A stretch of 38,798 nt of DNA from Pseudomonas sp. GM50 (GCF_000282375.1 NZ_AKJK01000086.1:1-38798); one strand, 5' to 3'. Positions 23,414 through 31,993 are shown, counted from the stretch's first letter. The notes: a model not told the origin generated them from the letters alone. Made by a program: numbers and translations.

Positions 23414-23908
23414 TCACTCCACAAACAATTTAATAGTTTCAGCCAAATGCGAACTGACGGTATGGGTAAACCCGGACGCATCCGTGATGCCATGCTCTTC
23501 GCTGCCGTCACCACGCTGAATGGTGTAGGGGTGATAGGGAACGGGCTCTCCAGTTGCCTCATTGACCACTTGCAACCTGTCCGTGAAATGTACCGGCATT
23601 GGCAGCAACCCACTAAACGCCGCCCCTCCGCCACTCTGGCCAATAATTACCGTGCCAGAGCCGCCAACCACCACGTTGCCATGCCCGCCCGTACTGTCGA
23701 GCGTTGCAGCGTTGAGGCCGTTGATGAATACCGTGCCGGAGATGGCGCCAGTGATCGGGCTGCCGCAGGCGGATTTGTCGGTCATGCGAGCGGCGGCAAG
23801 GCCATCGAAGAACACGTCCGGGGAGCCGGATGCGATCGGGTTGGTGCCATGGCCCGGCAACGGGCATGCGGTCGGGTCGGTGACGCGCGCAGCGGGTTTT
23901 CCACTCAA
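23414..23908 (-). CDS. PAAR-domain T6SS spike protein with C-terminal extension
   Basis: This is a 164-residue protein. Residues 1-95 form the PAAR cone (MSGKPAARVTDPTACPLPGH; later HGNVVVGGSGTVIIGQSGG), which tips the VgrG spike of a type VI secretion system. Residues about 105-164 form a small beta domain (VVNEATGEPVPYHPYTIQ, EEHGITDASGFTHTV) like the transthyretin-type extensions of effector-carrying PAAR proteins. The start is TTG, overlapping the upstream gene's stop (TTGA), with AAGGAG 7 nt before it; no closer ATG exists. It is coupled to the lipase gene downstream. No vgrG or T6SS core gene is in the window, so this is an orphan effector module. Confidence 0.85.
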   Translation of the reverse strand: MSGKPAARVTDPTACPLPGHGTNPIASGSPDVFFDGLAAARMTDKSACGSPITGAISGTVFINGLNAATLDSTGGHGNVVVGGSGTVIIGQSGGGAAFSGLLPMPVHFTDRLQVVNEATGEPVPYHPYTIQRGDGSEEHGITDASGFTHTVSSHLAETIKLFVE

Positions 23909-24567
23909 GTCAAAGCTCCTTGCTTCTGAGATTCAGGGTGAGGCTGATGGATATCGATGTCGGTCGCGGCAAAGCGCCAGCGGTTATCGACCGGGTCGAA
24001 CAGCGCGTGGCAATCGTCATGGCTGTCGGAGGATGAAACGTTGTGAAGGGTTTGCCAGGCCTCGGCGACTTGCCATTCCAGAGCCGCACCCGAGACGCTG
24101 TCGAGGTCGTTGAGCACGGCGTTGTAGTTCCGCAGCCCGATCCGGTCATAGGACGCCTGCAGCAGGCTGGCCATCTGCGGGCCGAAGTCGATGTAATGCT
24201 CTGCGGTCCATTGGCCGATGTCGGAATAGACGTACCAACCCATGGGCAGCAACGTGCCGTCGTTCAATAACGATTGATCCGCCTGGGCAACGAAGCCACA
24301 GCAGACGTGCAGCGTCAGCCAGCCCTGATGTTCCTGGATAAACGGGTTTGGATCGAACGTTCGAAGCGGTACGACGCGGTACTCCTCAAAACCACGACTG
24401 CGCGTCATCAACTCGGCGTCCAGACGCGAGACGAACGCCCGGATCGCCTTACCGCCCGTGCGGTTGAGGGTGCAAAGGATGTCCACCGGCTGGCGATGGA
24501 GGTCGTCCGTGGAGCCGAGGTTTTTCACCAGGCCATACAAACGCAGAGTCGCCCGAAGTCCGCTCAT
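23905..24567 (-). CDS. T6SS module partner protein, unknown family
   Basis: The 220-residue soluble product starts MSGLRATLRLYGLVKNLGST and has LTLHVCCGFVAQADQSLL, MGWYVYSDIGQWTAEHYIDF and LRNYNAVLNDLDSV segments, then a C-terminal stretch QVAEAWQTLHNVSSSDSHDD. I cannot place it in a named family; I looked for DUF4123 (Tap/TEC chaperone) features and did not find them. Its position, directly upstream of and overlapping the PAAR gene, is where T6SS effector adaptors or chaperones are encoded, so a loading role is likely. GC content matches the core genes, unlike the lipase and lipoprotein. The Shine-Dalgarno is weak. Confidence 0.6.
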   Translation of the reverse strand: MSGLRATLRLYGLVKNLGSTDDLHRQPVDILCTLNRTGGKAIRAFVSRLDAELMTRSRGFEEYRVVPLRTFDPNPFIQEHQGWLTLHVCCGFVAQADQSLLNDGTLLPMGWYVYSDIGQWTAEHYIDFGPQMASLLQASYDRIGLRNYNAVLNDLDSVSGAALEWQVAEAWQTLHNVSSSDSHDDCHALFDPVDNRWRFAATDIDIHQPHPESQKQGALT

Positions 24568-24721
24568 CGCCGGTCACTCATTGACGCGGCGAAGGCTCCA
24601 CGGGCGTGGAGAAAGAGTGCCAAAGGCATTGCAGGTGTCGTCCGTGAGCGCGCAAAGGGCGCACAGAATGCCGGACTAAAGCGGTGCGAACAACTGATTC
24701 ATATCAGATTGCCAGCAGCGA

Positions 24722-25204
24722 TTACCGACCCTCGGCAAACTCCCTCAACACCGCCCCATCCATCCGATACCGAACCCACTCCTCCTGCGGCTGTGCGCCG
24801 AGGGATTTGTAGAATTCGATCGCCGGTTTGTTCCAGTCCAGCACGCTCCATTCGAAACGGCCGCAGTCGTTGGCGCAGGCGATTTTCGCCAGGTGGCGCA
24901 GCAAGGTTTTACCGGCGCCGCCGCCCCGTTGTTCGGGAGTGATATAGAGGTCTTCGAGGTACAGGCAGTTGCTGCCCAACCAGGTGGAATAGCTGAAGAA
25001 GAACACCGCGAAGCCGATCGGCTGGCCATCTCGCAGGCAGATCAGGCCATGGGCGGTGGCGCCTTCGCTGAACAGGCTGCGCTCGATGTCGGCGACGCTG
25101 GCGATGACTTCGTGGCGGGCACGTTCGAAGTCGGCCAGTTCAGTGATGAACGCGAGGATTTGCGGAGCATCGCTGGGGGTTGCCGGGCGGATTTCGATCG
25201 TCAT
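24722..25204 (-). CDS. GNAT family N-acetyltransferase
   Basis: The 160-residue acetyl-CoA-dependent acetyltransferase shows the acetyl-CoA pyrophosphate motif A as LYITPEQRGGGAGKTLLRHL (residues about 87-106). ADFERARHEV is typical of the diamine/thialysine-type subgroup, with EWSVLDWNKPAIEFYKSLGA near the C-terminus. The substrate could be a polyamine or a related primary amine, but this is only subgroup resemblance. It stands alone, upstream of the T6SS module on the same strand with 154 nt between. That gap may carry the module's promoter; no clear hexamers could be chosen. Confidence 0.88.
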   Translation of the reverse strand: MTIEIRPATPSDAPQILAFITELADFERARHEVIASVADIERSLFSEGATAHGLICLRDGQPIGFAVFFFSYSTWLGSNCLYLEDLYITPEQRGGGAGKTLLRHLAKIACANDCGRFEWSVLDWNKPAIEFYKSLGAQPQEEWVRYRMDGAVLREFAEGR

Positions 25205-25276
25205 GAACGTGCCTTGTGAAAAGTTGAAAACGCCATACTAAGTCCGCGCGCGGCGCTCGTCACATCTGATAGCAAT

Positions 25277-25407
25277 GTGGCGAGGGCGCTTGCTCCCGTT
25301 CGGCTGCAAAGCAGTCGCAAAACTGGCGACGCCGATCTAACTGAAATACCGTGTCGTCTGGGGGTGGGGCTGCTGTGCAGCCCAGCGGGAGCAAGCTCCC
25401 TCGCCAC
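25277..25407. repeat. REPIN (GTGGCGAGGGNGCTTGCTCCC type)
   Basis: The left arm GTGGCGAGGGCGCTTGCTCC and the right arm GGAGCAAGCTCCCTCGCCAC face each other across about 90 nt. The left arm has one C in place of A, the only mismatch. It separates the GNAT gene from the HD hydrolase gene. Confidence 0.85.
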
Positions 25408-25435
25408 AAAAGCGTTTCCACACTAAAGGACTTTT

Positions 25436-26089
25436 ATGACCGCTATCGCTTTTGCGCCTCTGCACAATCTGGCCTCAAGCCTGCTGCCCCACGCGCTGGA
25501 ACCTGGCGAGGATGGCGCCCATGATCTGTCGCACTTGCAGCGGGTGTGGCACAACGTGCGCACGCTTCATGCGCAAGAAGGCGGTGATCTTGAGGTGCTG
25601 CTGGCCGCCGTGCTGTTGCACGATTGCGTGGCGGTGGAGAAGAACTCGCCGCTGCGCTCACAGGCATCACGACTGGCGGCACAGAAAGCTTCGACAGTAC
25701 TGGTAGCCATGGATTGGCCTCGCGCAAAAATCACAGCGGTCGCCCACGCCATCGAAGCCCACAGCTTCAGCGCCAACATCATGCCCATCACCCTCGAAGC
25801 GAAAATCATCCAGGATGCCGACCGTCTCGACTCCCTTGGCATGCTCGGCGTGGCGCGTACTTTCTACATCGCCGGGCGCATGGGCAGTGCGTTGTACGAC
25901 CCGTTGGACCCAGAGGCAAAAGAGCGGGACTACGACGACAAGCGCTTTTGCCTCGATCATTTCCAGACCAAGCTGCTGCACCTGGCGGACGGTTTCCAAA
26001 CGACTACCGGTCAACGTCTGGCACAGATTCGCCACGAACGCCTGAAGGGTTTCATGGAGCTGTTCAAGGAAGAAATCGGCGTCTGCTGA
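25436..26089 (+). CDS. HD-domain metal-dependent phosphohydrolase (YedJ-like)
   Basis: The 217-residue protein has an HD domain over nearly its full length: His33 (DLSHLQRVW), His62-Asp63 (LLHDC), an Ala/His segment around AVAHAIEAHSF, and the distal Asp in IIQDADRLDSLG. These are the metal ligands of the HD superfamily. The length and pattern resemble E. coli YedJ. The substrate is probably a nucleotide or another phosphate ester, but it is unknown. AAAGGA lies 7 nt before the ATG. It is followed by the MFS transporter gene with 112 nt between. Confidence 0.85.
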   Translation: MTAIAFAPLHNLASSLLPHALEPGEDGAHDLSHLQRVWHNVRTLHAQEGGDLEVLLAAVLLHDCVAVEKNSPLRSQASRLAAQKASTVLVAMDWPRAKITAVAHAIEAHSFSANIMPITLEAKIIQDADRLDSLGMLGVARTFYIAGRMGSALYDPLDPEAKERDYDDKRFCLDHFQTKLLHLADGFQTTTGQRLAQIRHERLKGFMELFKEEIGVC

Positions 26090-26201
26090 AAGCATTACTC
26101 CGGCCTCCACTAACCCTGAAATCGGTAACCACAGACCTATCATCGGTACCTTGCGTGATAGATAGATGACATTCACTTCTATCGGGTCAAGGAACCGCCT
26201 C

Positions 26202-27464
26202 ATGTCTATCGCCGCCCCACCTGTCTCAAGCAGGTTGTTCAGCCTGTTCTGCCTCGCCAGCTATTTGTTGTCGTTGTCTTATGGCTCGACTTTTTTACTG
26301 TCGCTGCTGATCGGCTCTCGCGGCGGCAACGAACACGATGCCGGCAGCGTGATTTCGGCGGCGATGCTCAGCACCTTCGCGGCAGTGATTGTCTCCGGTC
26401 ACTTGTCCGACCTGCTCGGCGCGGCGCGTTCCATTGCACTGTTCAGCCTCTTGCTGGTGCTCGCCAGCCTGGGATTTGCCTTGACGCCAGGCTTTGGCAA
26501 TCTGCTGCTGTTTTTTGGACTGATGCTAGGGTTGGGCTGGGGTGTTTTCTACACGCTCGGGCCGATCATCGTCGCGAGTCTGGTGACGCCTGCGCAACGG
26601 GCAAAATACTTTGCGCTGCTGTCGGGCAGCATGATGACCGGGATCGGCAGCGGTCCATTGTTGGGCCGTGCTGCCAGTGCTCTCGGGTATCCGGTGACGG
26701 CAGCGTTTTACCTCGCGGCGCTGGCCAGCCTGATCGGTGCCTTGCTGTTCTGGCGGCTGGATGTCCAGCTCAAAAAGACGCCCTCGGCATCAGCGTCAAT
26801 CGCACGAATATCCTGGCGCGCAACGGCTCAAGTATTGTCCTCCAGAGCTGTGTTCCCGATCATCATGGTCGGCCTCGGCGGGTGTGTATTCGGTGGTCTG
26901 TCGAGTTTTCAAACCAGTTACGCGGCGTCCCGTTCACTTGATTATTCGCTGTTTTTTTTCGGCTTCATGGGCGCGGCGATCAGCAGCCGAATGTTGATTG
27001 CCGGGTTCGTGGTCAAACGCGATCCATTGCGTGCCTCCTGCCTGTTGTCGGGCCTGATGATGGTTTCGATCCTGATGTTCGGTTTTGTCGTCGACGACGG
27101 GTTCAGCTACGTGCTGGCGGCGATGATGCTCGGGGTGGGTTATGGGCTGACGTATTCGGTGATCAATGGCCTGGCGGCGAACGAAGCGCCGTCCGGCACC
27201 ACCTCGCAGTCCTTGCTGTTGTTCAGCCTGTCCTACTTCGTCGGCGTGTTCGGCTTTCCGTTGCTGGCCGGGAGAATCATCGTCGAACACGGGATGCTGA
27301 AACTGTTGCTCACGTTACTGACGGTCGCCCTGCTGAACTGGCTGATCACCGTAGGTCGGTTGATCTGGCGTCACGTCAGCAGGATCACCTGGACCACTCG
27401 TCGTTCATCAGGCACCAATCCAGGTCAGGAAGGACCAATATCGGGTAAGGGCTCGCCGATGTGA
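26202..27464 (+). CDS. MFS transporter
   Basis: The 420-residue protein has 12 predicted membrane helices. SGHLSDLLGAARSIALFSL is the loop 2-3 motif A-like region, and GLGWGVFYTLGPIIVASLV is in helix 4. The substrate is not predictable; no pathway genes surround it. The frame is open to 26166, but the ATG at 26202 has AAGGA exactly 8 nt before and gives a compact N-terminus, so it was chosen. The C-terminal tail after the last helix is polar (RRSSGTNPGQEGPISGKGSP). Confidence 0.85.
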   Translation: MSIAAPPVSSRLFSLFCLASYLLSLSYGSTFLLSLLIGSRGGNEHDAGSVISAAMLSTFAAVIVSGHLSDLLGAARSIALFSLLLVLASLGFALTPGFGNLLLFFGLMLGLGWGVFYTLGPIIVASLVTPAQRAKYFALLSGSMMTGIGSGPLLGRAASALGYPVTAAFYLAALASLIGALLFWRLDVQLKKTPSASASIARISWRATAQVLSSRAVFPIIMVGLGGCVFGGLSSFQTSYAASRSLDYSLFFFGFMGAAISSRMLIAGFVVKRDPLRASCLLSGLMMVSILMFGFVVDDGFSYVLAAMMLGVGYGLTYSVINGLAANEAPSGTTSQSLLLFSLSYFVGVFGFPLLAGRIIVEHGMLKLLLTLLTVALLNWLITVGRLIWRHVSRITWTTRRSSGTNPGQEGPISGKGSPM

Positions 27465-27504
27465 GCGAGGAGCAACACTCGTCCATCCCAACCAAGAGGT
27501 AACC

Positions 27505-27759
27505 ATGAACGTCGATAAAAACCTGGAAAAAGAAGTCCTGACCCGCCTGCTGCACGCCCACCCGAATGGCTTGGGTAAGGAGGTGCTGGACAATTACCGG
27601 GGGGAGAGAGTCGTGGCCAGCACCCTCGCGACTCTGCAGGAACGCGGGCTGATCCAGCACGGTCATGTGATCTGCAATGAAGCCGGCGAGCACTCGCTGA
27701 ACCTGCCGATCAAACTCAGCGCCGCAGGGGTTGAAGCGGCGCGCAAGCTGGATATCTAA
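27505..27759 (+). CDS. small winged-helix-like protein, unknown function
   Basis: The 84-residue product has the look of a single winged helix: EKEVLTRLLHAH, then NGLGKEVLDNY, VASTLATLQERGLIQHGHV, and a beta wing ending in IKLSAAGVEAARKL. No named family is recognised, though such proteins are common in fluorescent Pseudomonas. AGAGG lies about 6 nt before the ATG. It is 40 nt after the MFS gene, so co-transcription is possible. It could bind DNA, which is inference from shape only. Confidence 0.75.
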   Translation: MNVDKNLEKEVLTRLLHAHPNGLGKEVLDNYRGERVVASTLATLQERGLIQHGHVICNEAGEHSLNLPIKLSAAGVEAARKLDI

Positions 27760-27782
27760 CCGAGTAGGCGCTGCAACAGGTT

Positions 27783-27820
27783 GCGATCTTTTGCCTGTGA
27801 ATGTTTGAAGAGCAAAGATC
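27783..27820. repeat. short palindromic repeat (GATCTTT/AAAGATC)
   Basis: GATCTTTTGC pairs with GCAAAGATC with one bulge across a 16-nt loop. Similar GCGATCTTTTG/CAAAGATCG blocks are, as I recall, common intergenic palindromes in this genus. It lies between the two small genes. Confidence 0.5.
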
Positions 27821-27871
27821 GTCCGAACGCGGCCCGAGCCTTCGCCAGCGCCTGCAACCAGGAGAAATCCC

Positions 27872-28252
27872 ATGCCTCGTGGAAGCAAAGACAAATACAC
27901 CGCCGAGCAAAAACGCAAGGCCGAACACATCGAAGAAAGCTACGAGCACAAAGGTGTGTCGAAAGATGAAGCCGAAGCTCGCGCCTGGGCCACGGTGAAC
28001 AAGCAGTCAGGCGGAGGTGAACGCGCCAGCGGCTCCGGGCGCAAGAAGCCGGCCAGCGCCAAGTCTGCAGATCGCAAGGAGTCAGCCCGACGTGCAGTGG
28101 CTACCCGTGAAGGCAAGCCGCGCAACAGCACAGCTTCGCGCGAGACGCAGACGGTAGACAGCCTGAAGAAAGAAGCCCGGGCGAAGAAGATTCCGGGGCG
28201 CTCGAGCATGCGCAAGCAGGAGTTGATCGAGGCGTTGCGCAGGGCGGGTTGA
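27872..28252 (+). CDS. basic Rho_N/plasmid-stabilisation-like protein
   Basis: This is a 126-residue, strongly basic protein. Residues 1-50 contain the ChaB/KGG-like start MPRGSKDKYTAEQKRKAEHI with SYEHKGVSKDEAEARAWATVN. Residues about 50-90 are a Ser/Lys/Ala linker. Residues 93-126 form a Rho N-terminal-like helical domain (SLKKEARAKKIPGRSSMRKQ, then ELIEALRRAG). It probably binds nucleic acid. Such genes are often annotated as plasmid stabilisation or Rho termination factor N-terminal proteins; the true role is unknown. AGGAGA lies before the ATG. Confidence 0.8.
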   Translation: MPRGSKDKYTAEQKRKAEHIEESYEHKGVSKDEAEARAWATVNKQSGGGERASGSGRKKPASAKSADRKESARRAVATREGKPRNSTASRETQTVDSLKKEARAKKIPGRSSMRKQELIEALRRAG

Positions 28253-28285
28253 AGGTCAGGATTGAGGGTGGATTCTAGGGCCTCA

Positions 28286-28376
28286 TCGCGAGCAGGCTCG
28301 CTCCCACAGTTGATTCGTGTGAACCGCAATATTGGCGGCTGGCATAAATCCAATGTGGGAGCGAGCCTGCTCGCGA
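28286..28376. repeat. REPIN (GTGGGAGCGAGCCTGCTCG type), copy 1
   Basis: An arm TCGCGAGCAGGCTCGCTCCC plus AC is repeated in inverse orientation 47 nt later, without mismatch. The same arms recur at 30901-30980 and 32812-32902. Confidence 0.92.
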
Positions 28377-28386
28377 TAGCGGTCGA

Positions 28387-29316
28387 TCAGGCGCCGTAGG
28401 TCTCCCGGATCAACGCATCCACCTCAACCGCCCCCGGCGAAGTCGCCGGCCCCCAACGAGTGACGGCCAAAGCAGCTGCCGCGTTCGCCCGCCGCGCCGC
28501 GTCTATCGCCGACAAACCTTGCGCCACCCCCGCAACCAACACTCCGGCATGGGCATCCCCCGCACCGTTGCTGTCGACGGCCACGACCTTGAATCCCGGC
28601 ACATGCTGACGGTCACCATGCTGGCTGATCCAGCACCCCTGCGACCCATCGCGAACCACCATCAAGGCGTCCGCCGGCAAATGATCCGCCAGCCCATTCA
28701 ACGCCTCGGCAATGTCCTTCGCCCCAATAAATCGCAACGCCTCAACACGGTTGCTGGTCCACAGATCGATGCGAGGCAACAAGGCCTTCATCAGCGGCGC
28801 GTCCGGCGAATCCACCAACGGCCCCGGATCGAACACCACCTTGACCCCGTCTGGCAAATCCAGCACCCAATCCACCAGCGCCTGAGCCTTGCCGCCATGC
28901 AGCAGGCTGTAGCCGCTGACATAGACAAAATCGCCCGCCTCGGCCGGCACACTCGCCAGGTCTTCGGCGGTCAATTCGCCTTCGGCACCGATGCTGGAAA
29001 TGAACGTGCGCTCGGCCGAGGCTTCGGTCAGCGCGACACACAGCCCGGTGTCGCGCTCAGTGCTTTGATCGATGCCGATCCGAATGCCTTCAGCCGCCAT
29101 CGCCTCTCGGGCCAGGTCGCCGAAACGGCCCTTGCCATGGCCACCGAGGTAGACCACCGGCAAGCCGTTTCGCCGGGCCGCAGCCATCACATTGAAGCCA
29201 CCGCCAGCCTCGAAACGGGCGGATTGCGCCAGCACGTCACCGCCCGATTGAGGCAATTTATCCACGGCCATGACCAGGTCGATCATGACCTGGCCGGTGT
29301 GTAGCAGATTAGGCAT
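28387..29316 (-). CDS. PfkB family sugar/nucleoside kinase (YegV-like)
   Basis: The 309-residue ribokinase-fold enzyme has the first signature around FEAGGGFNVMAAARRNGLP (residues about 35-53) and the second as DSNGAGDAHAG, where catalytic Asp is Asp254. Ser-Asn replaces the more usual Thr-Thr. It should transfer phosphate to a sugar or nucleoside hydroxyl. It is the last gene of a row with an NCS1 permease, an ADP-ribosylglycohydrolase-fold enzyme and a GntR regulator, the same functional set as E. coli yegTUVW, where YegV is the PfkB kinase. It overlaps the permease gene by 8 nt, so translation is coupled. Confidence 0.88.
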   Translation of the reverse strand: MPNLLHTGQVMIDLVMAVDKLPQSGGDVLAQSARFEAGGGFNVMAAARRNGLPVVYLGGHGKGRFGDLAREAMAAEGIRIGIDQSTERDTGLCVALTEASAERTFISSIGAEGELTAEDLASVPAEAGDFVYVSGYSLLHGGKAQALVDWVLDLPDGVKVVFDPGPLVDSPDAPLMKALLPRIDLWTSNRVEALRFIGAKDIAEALNGLADHLPADALMVVRDGSQGCWISQHGDRQHVPGFKVVAVDSNGAGDAHAGVLVAGVAQGLSAIDAARRANAAAALAVTRWGPATSPGAVEVDALIRETYGA

Positions 29317-30775
29317 GAGCCGGCTCGATCAACGCAGTGCGACGGTCCTTGGCACCGCCGAGTACCCAGTAAATGCCACCGGCCACCAGGAACGTCACTA
29401 TCCAGCCCAGGCCGTTGTGGCCCAGCCAGGAGTCGGACAAAAAGCCCCGGAACCAGACATCTTGTTCAGTGGTACCAATGGTGGTGAAGCTGAAACCCAG
29501 CACAATCGCCAGCGCCCATGCACCGAAGGCGCGCCACTCGACGCCACCGCGATACCAGTAGGCGCTGCTCGGGCTGACGTCCAGCAGGTCCTTGGGGCTG
29601 TAGTAATGACGATGAATCAGGTCGACCACAAAGATCCCGACCCACGCCGTGATCGGCACCGCCAGCAAGGAAATGAAGGTGATGAACGGGCCGTAAAAAC
29701 TCTCGGCTATCAGCATGAAGTAGATCGAACCGGCGAAGATCGCAATGATATCGAGCACCACCGCATACACGCGCTTGACCTTCAGGCCGAGGGTCAAGGT
29801 GGTCAAACCGGCGGAATACACCGACAGGTTATTCGACAGCAGCAGCCCGCCGAATGCGGTGATCAGGTACGGCACGGCCATCCAGGTCGGCAGCATGTCG
29901 CGGATCGCGACGATCGGGTCAGTGGCCGAGGCCAGATCATTGTTGCCCACCGACAGCAAACCACCGAGGGTGATCAGCAGCACCAGCGGAATCCCCGCAC
30001 CGAACGCCGCCGACGCCACCAGACGCACGGCCTTGACGCTGCGGTGCTGGTAGCGCGACATGTCGGCACCGGCGTTGGCCCAACCGATCCCGGTGCCGGC
30101 GGCCATGGTGCCGATGCCGATGATCATTGCGCTCAGGGGCGCGGGCGTCGCATTGAATACGGCGCTCCAGTCGATGGTCGCGCAAAGGAAACCGCCGACC
30201 AGAATGTTCAACGCACCGAACACGTAGGTCGCCCATCTCTGGATCACCAGCAACGTGGCGTGACCGAGGCCGGACACCGACAACGTCAGCAGTACAAATA
30301 TCGCGATAAAGACCAGGGTCAGCAGCGGCGCGCTTTTGGCTTCCACCGGCGAGCCGAACAGAATCGAGCACAACGACAACAAGACGAATGCGGCGGTTGT
30401 GGTGTTGACGGTTTCCCAACCCAGTCGCGACATCAGCGAGACCAGCGTCGGGCCGATATTGCCGCGCACCCCGAAGATAGCTCGCGACAACGTCAGGCTC
30501 GGTGCGCGACCACGACGACCGGCAATGGAGATGATCCCGACCACTGCGAACGAACCGGCGGCACCGAGGATGGCGACGATGATCGCCTGCCAGATCGCCA
30601 GGCCGCGGAAGGCCACCAGCGTGGCGCCCAACGGTAAGCCGAGGATGGAGATGTTGGCCGCAAACCAGACCCAGAACAGTTGCTGTGGGTGACCGTTGCA
30701 CTCCCCTTCCGGCACCGGTTCGATGCCACGGGTTTCCAATTGCCCGGCACTTTGCCCGGCGCTCGATGAACTCAT
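29309..30775 (-). CDS. NCS1 purine-cytosine permease family transporter
   Basis: The 488-residue transporter has about 12 helices. N-terminal NCS1 signatures are FWVWFAANISILGLPLGATL in helix 1 and the SRAIFGVRGN segment; GIGWANAGADMSRY is typical of CodB-like transporters. NCS1 proteins move nucleobases, nucleosides or related compounds with H+ or Na+. CAGGAGC lies about 6 nt before the ATG. In the operon it takes the place of the MFS nucleoside transporter YegT of E. coli. A REPIN and about 200 nt separate it from the enzyme gene upstream. Confidence 0.88.
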   Translation of the reverse strand: MSSSSAGQSAGQLETRGIEPVPEGECNGHPQQLFWVWFAANISILGLPLGATLVAFRGLAIWQAIIVAILGAAGSFAVVGIISIAGRRGRAPSLTLSRAIFGVRGNIGPTLVSLMSRLGWETVNTTTAAFVLLSLCSILFGSPVEAKSAPLLTLVFIAIFVLLTLSVSGLGHATLLVIQRWATYVFGALNILVGGFLCATIDWSAVFNATPAPLSAMIIGIGTMAAGTGIGWANAGADMSRYQHRSVKAVRLVASAAFGAGIPLVLLITLGGLLSVGNNDLASATDPIVAIRDMLPTWMAVPYLITAFGGLLLSNNLSVYSAGLTTLTLGLKVKRVYAVVLDIIAIFAGSIYFMLIAESFYGPFITFISLLAVPITAWVGIFVVDLIHRHYYSPKDLLDVSPSSAYWYRGGVEWRAFGAWALAIVLGFSFTTIGTTEQDVWFRGFLSDSWLGHNGLGWIVTFLVAGGIYWVLGGAKDRRTALIEPAHA

Positions 30776-30900
30776 AAAAATGCTCCTGTTGCCATTGTTG
30801 TGGTTATGGGCAATTTCGGAAGTCGAGATAACATTCCGGCGATCCTTGCCATATCAGTGCGTTCCATTGCGGGTGAAATTCTAAATAGGCGGCGCCCCTA

Positions 30901-30980
30901 TCGCGAGCAGGCTCGCTCCCACAGGGTATGGTGCAATCTCAAGGCACACGCCGTACCTGTGGGAGCGAGCCTGCTCGCGA
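30901..30980. repeat. REPIN (GTGGGAGCGAGCCTGCTCG type), copy 2
   Basis: The same 22-nt arms as copy 1, inverted, 36 nt apart. It sits between the ADP-ribosylglycohydrolase-type gene and the permease gene, inside the operon. Confidence 0.92.
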
Positions 30981-30985
30981 TGGCG

Positions 30986-31993
30986 TCAGCGCGAATAACG
31001 CAAGGCCAAAAGCCCCTGCACCAACGGTTCCAGCTGCAAATCATTTACCGCTTTAACCTGCTCGATCATCGCCACAGGCCAGCTCTCAAACCCCAGACAA
31101 GCCCCAAGCATTGCACCAAGAATCGCCGCGATGGTGTCGGTATCACCGCCCAGACTGGCAGCCATGCACAACGCTTCGAAGGCCGTCATTTCCCCGATGG
31201 CCACTTGCTGGGCCAGCGCGAACGACACCACCACCGATTCCTGCGAGGCCACCGACGTGCCGATCACGTCGTACAGCAAGTCCGCCAGCAACGCTTTGTC
31301 GCTGTCGACGCTGATGCTCCGCGCCCAACTGATGCGCGAGGCGATACGTCCGCCAGCGATCCAGTGGCCATGACCCTCGGCTTGCTGAGCGATCTGCTGG
31401 CCAAGGTTCAATGCTTCGCCCAAGTCCATGCCGTTGATCCCGGCAGAAACCACCGCCGCCACCGCCGCCGCACTGGCAATTCCCAGCGTGGTGTTGTGGG
31501 TCACCTGACAGGCTTGCACCACGGCGCGGATGAAACGCTCGGGATCGGCAACATCGGCCGCAATCCCCACCGGCGTGATGCGCATGGCCGCGCCATTGGT
31601 GGTGCCGTGGCGGCCTGCCTCTTCCAGCGAGTGGCCGGCGAGGATCATCTCGATCGCACGTTTGGTCGAGGGGCCGAGCAAATCCTGCGAGCCCTTGGCT
31701 TGCATCGCGGCTTCCCATTCGATCAAGCGCTGGGCCAGCACCTGCGGTTCGATCCAGCCCTCGCCTTCAATCAATAACTGACCGACCAGGATCGCCTGCT
31801 CCGTATCGTCAGTGATCGAGCCTTTGGGCATGTTTGCAGCGATCGGTTGATCCGGACCAGCGTCTTGCAGATCGGTGATCTCACCGAAGCGCGCCTTGAT
31901 CTCGGCGCGGCTCAGGGATTGTGTCGGCATGCCCAACGCATCGCCCAAGGCCAGTCCGTAGAACGCGCCGAGGGCACGGTCGAGTTTGGTCAC
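30986..31993 (-). CDS. ADP-ribosylglycohydrolase family protein (YegU-like)
   Basis: The 335-residue all-helical dimetal hydrolase contains GLALGDALGMPTQ near residue 15, the metal signature GSITDDTEQAIL (about residues 55-66), and GGDTDTIAAILGAMLGA (about residues 280-296), both characteristic of the DraG/ARH fold. It should cleave an N-glycosidic bond of an ADP-ribosyl or nucleoside-type substrate. The frame is open to 32173, but GTG at 31993 overlaps the GntR stop (GTGA), has GGAG 8 nt upstream, and gives the family start, so it was chosen. In E. coli the YegU homologue sits in the yegTUVW operon. The exact substrate is unknown. Confidence 0.88.
   Translation of the reverse strand: MTKLDRALGAFYGLALGDALGMPTQSLSRAEIKARFGEITDLQDAGPDQPIAANMPKGSITDDTEQAILVGQLLIEGEGWIEPQVLAQRLIEWEAAMQAKGSQDLLGPSTKRAIEMILAGHSLEEAGRHGTTNGAAMRITPVGIAADVADPERFIRAVVQACQVTHNTTLGIASAAAVAAVVSAGINGMDLGEALNLGQQIAQQAEGHGHWIAGGRIASRISWARSISVDSDKALLADLLYDVIGTSVASQESVVVSFALAQQVAIGEMTAFEALCMAASLGGDTDTIAAILGAMLGACLGFESWPVAMIEQVKAVNDLQLEPLVQGLLALRYSR

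Noticed and set aside
23905..24567. DUF4123 (Tap/TEC) chaperone call for the T6SS partner protein
   Set aside because: The position fits, but I could not see the family's sequence features, so it is left unplaced.
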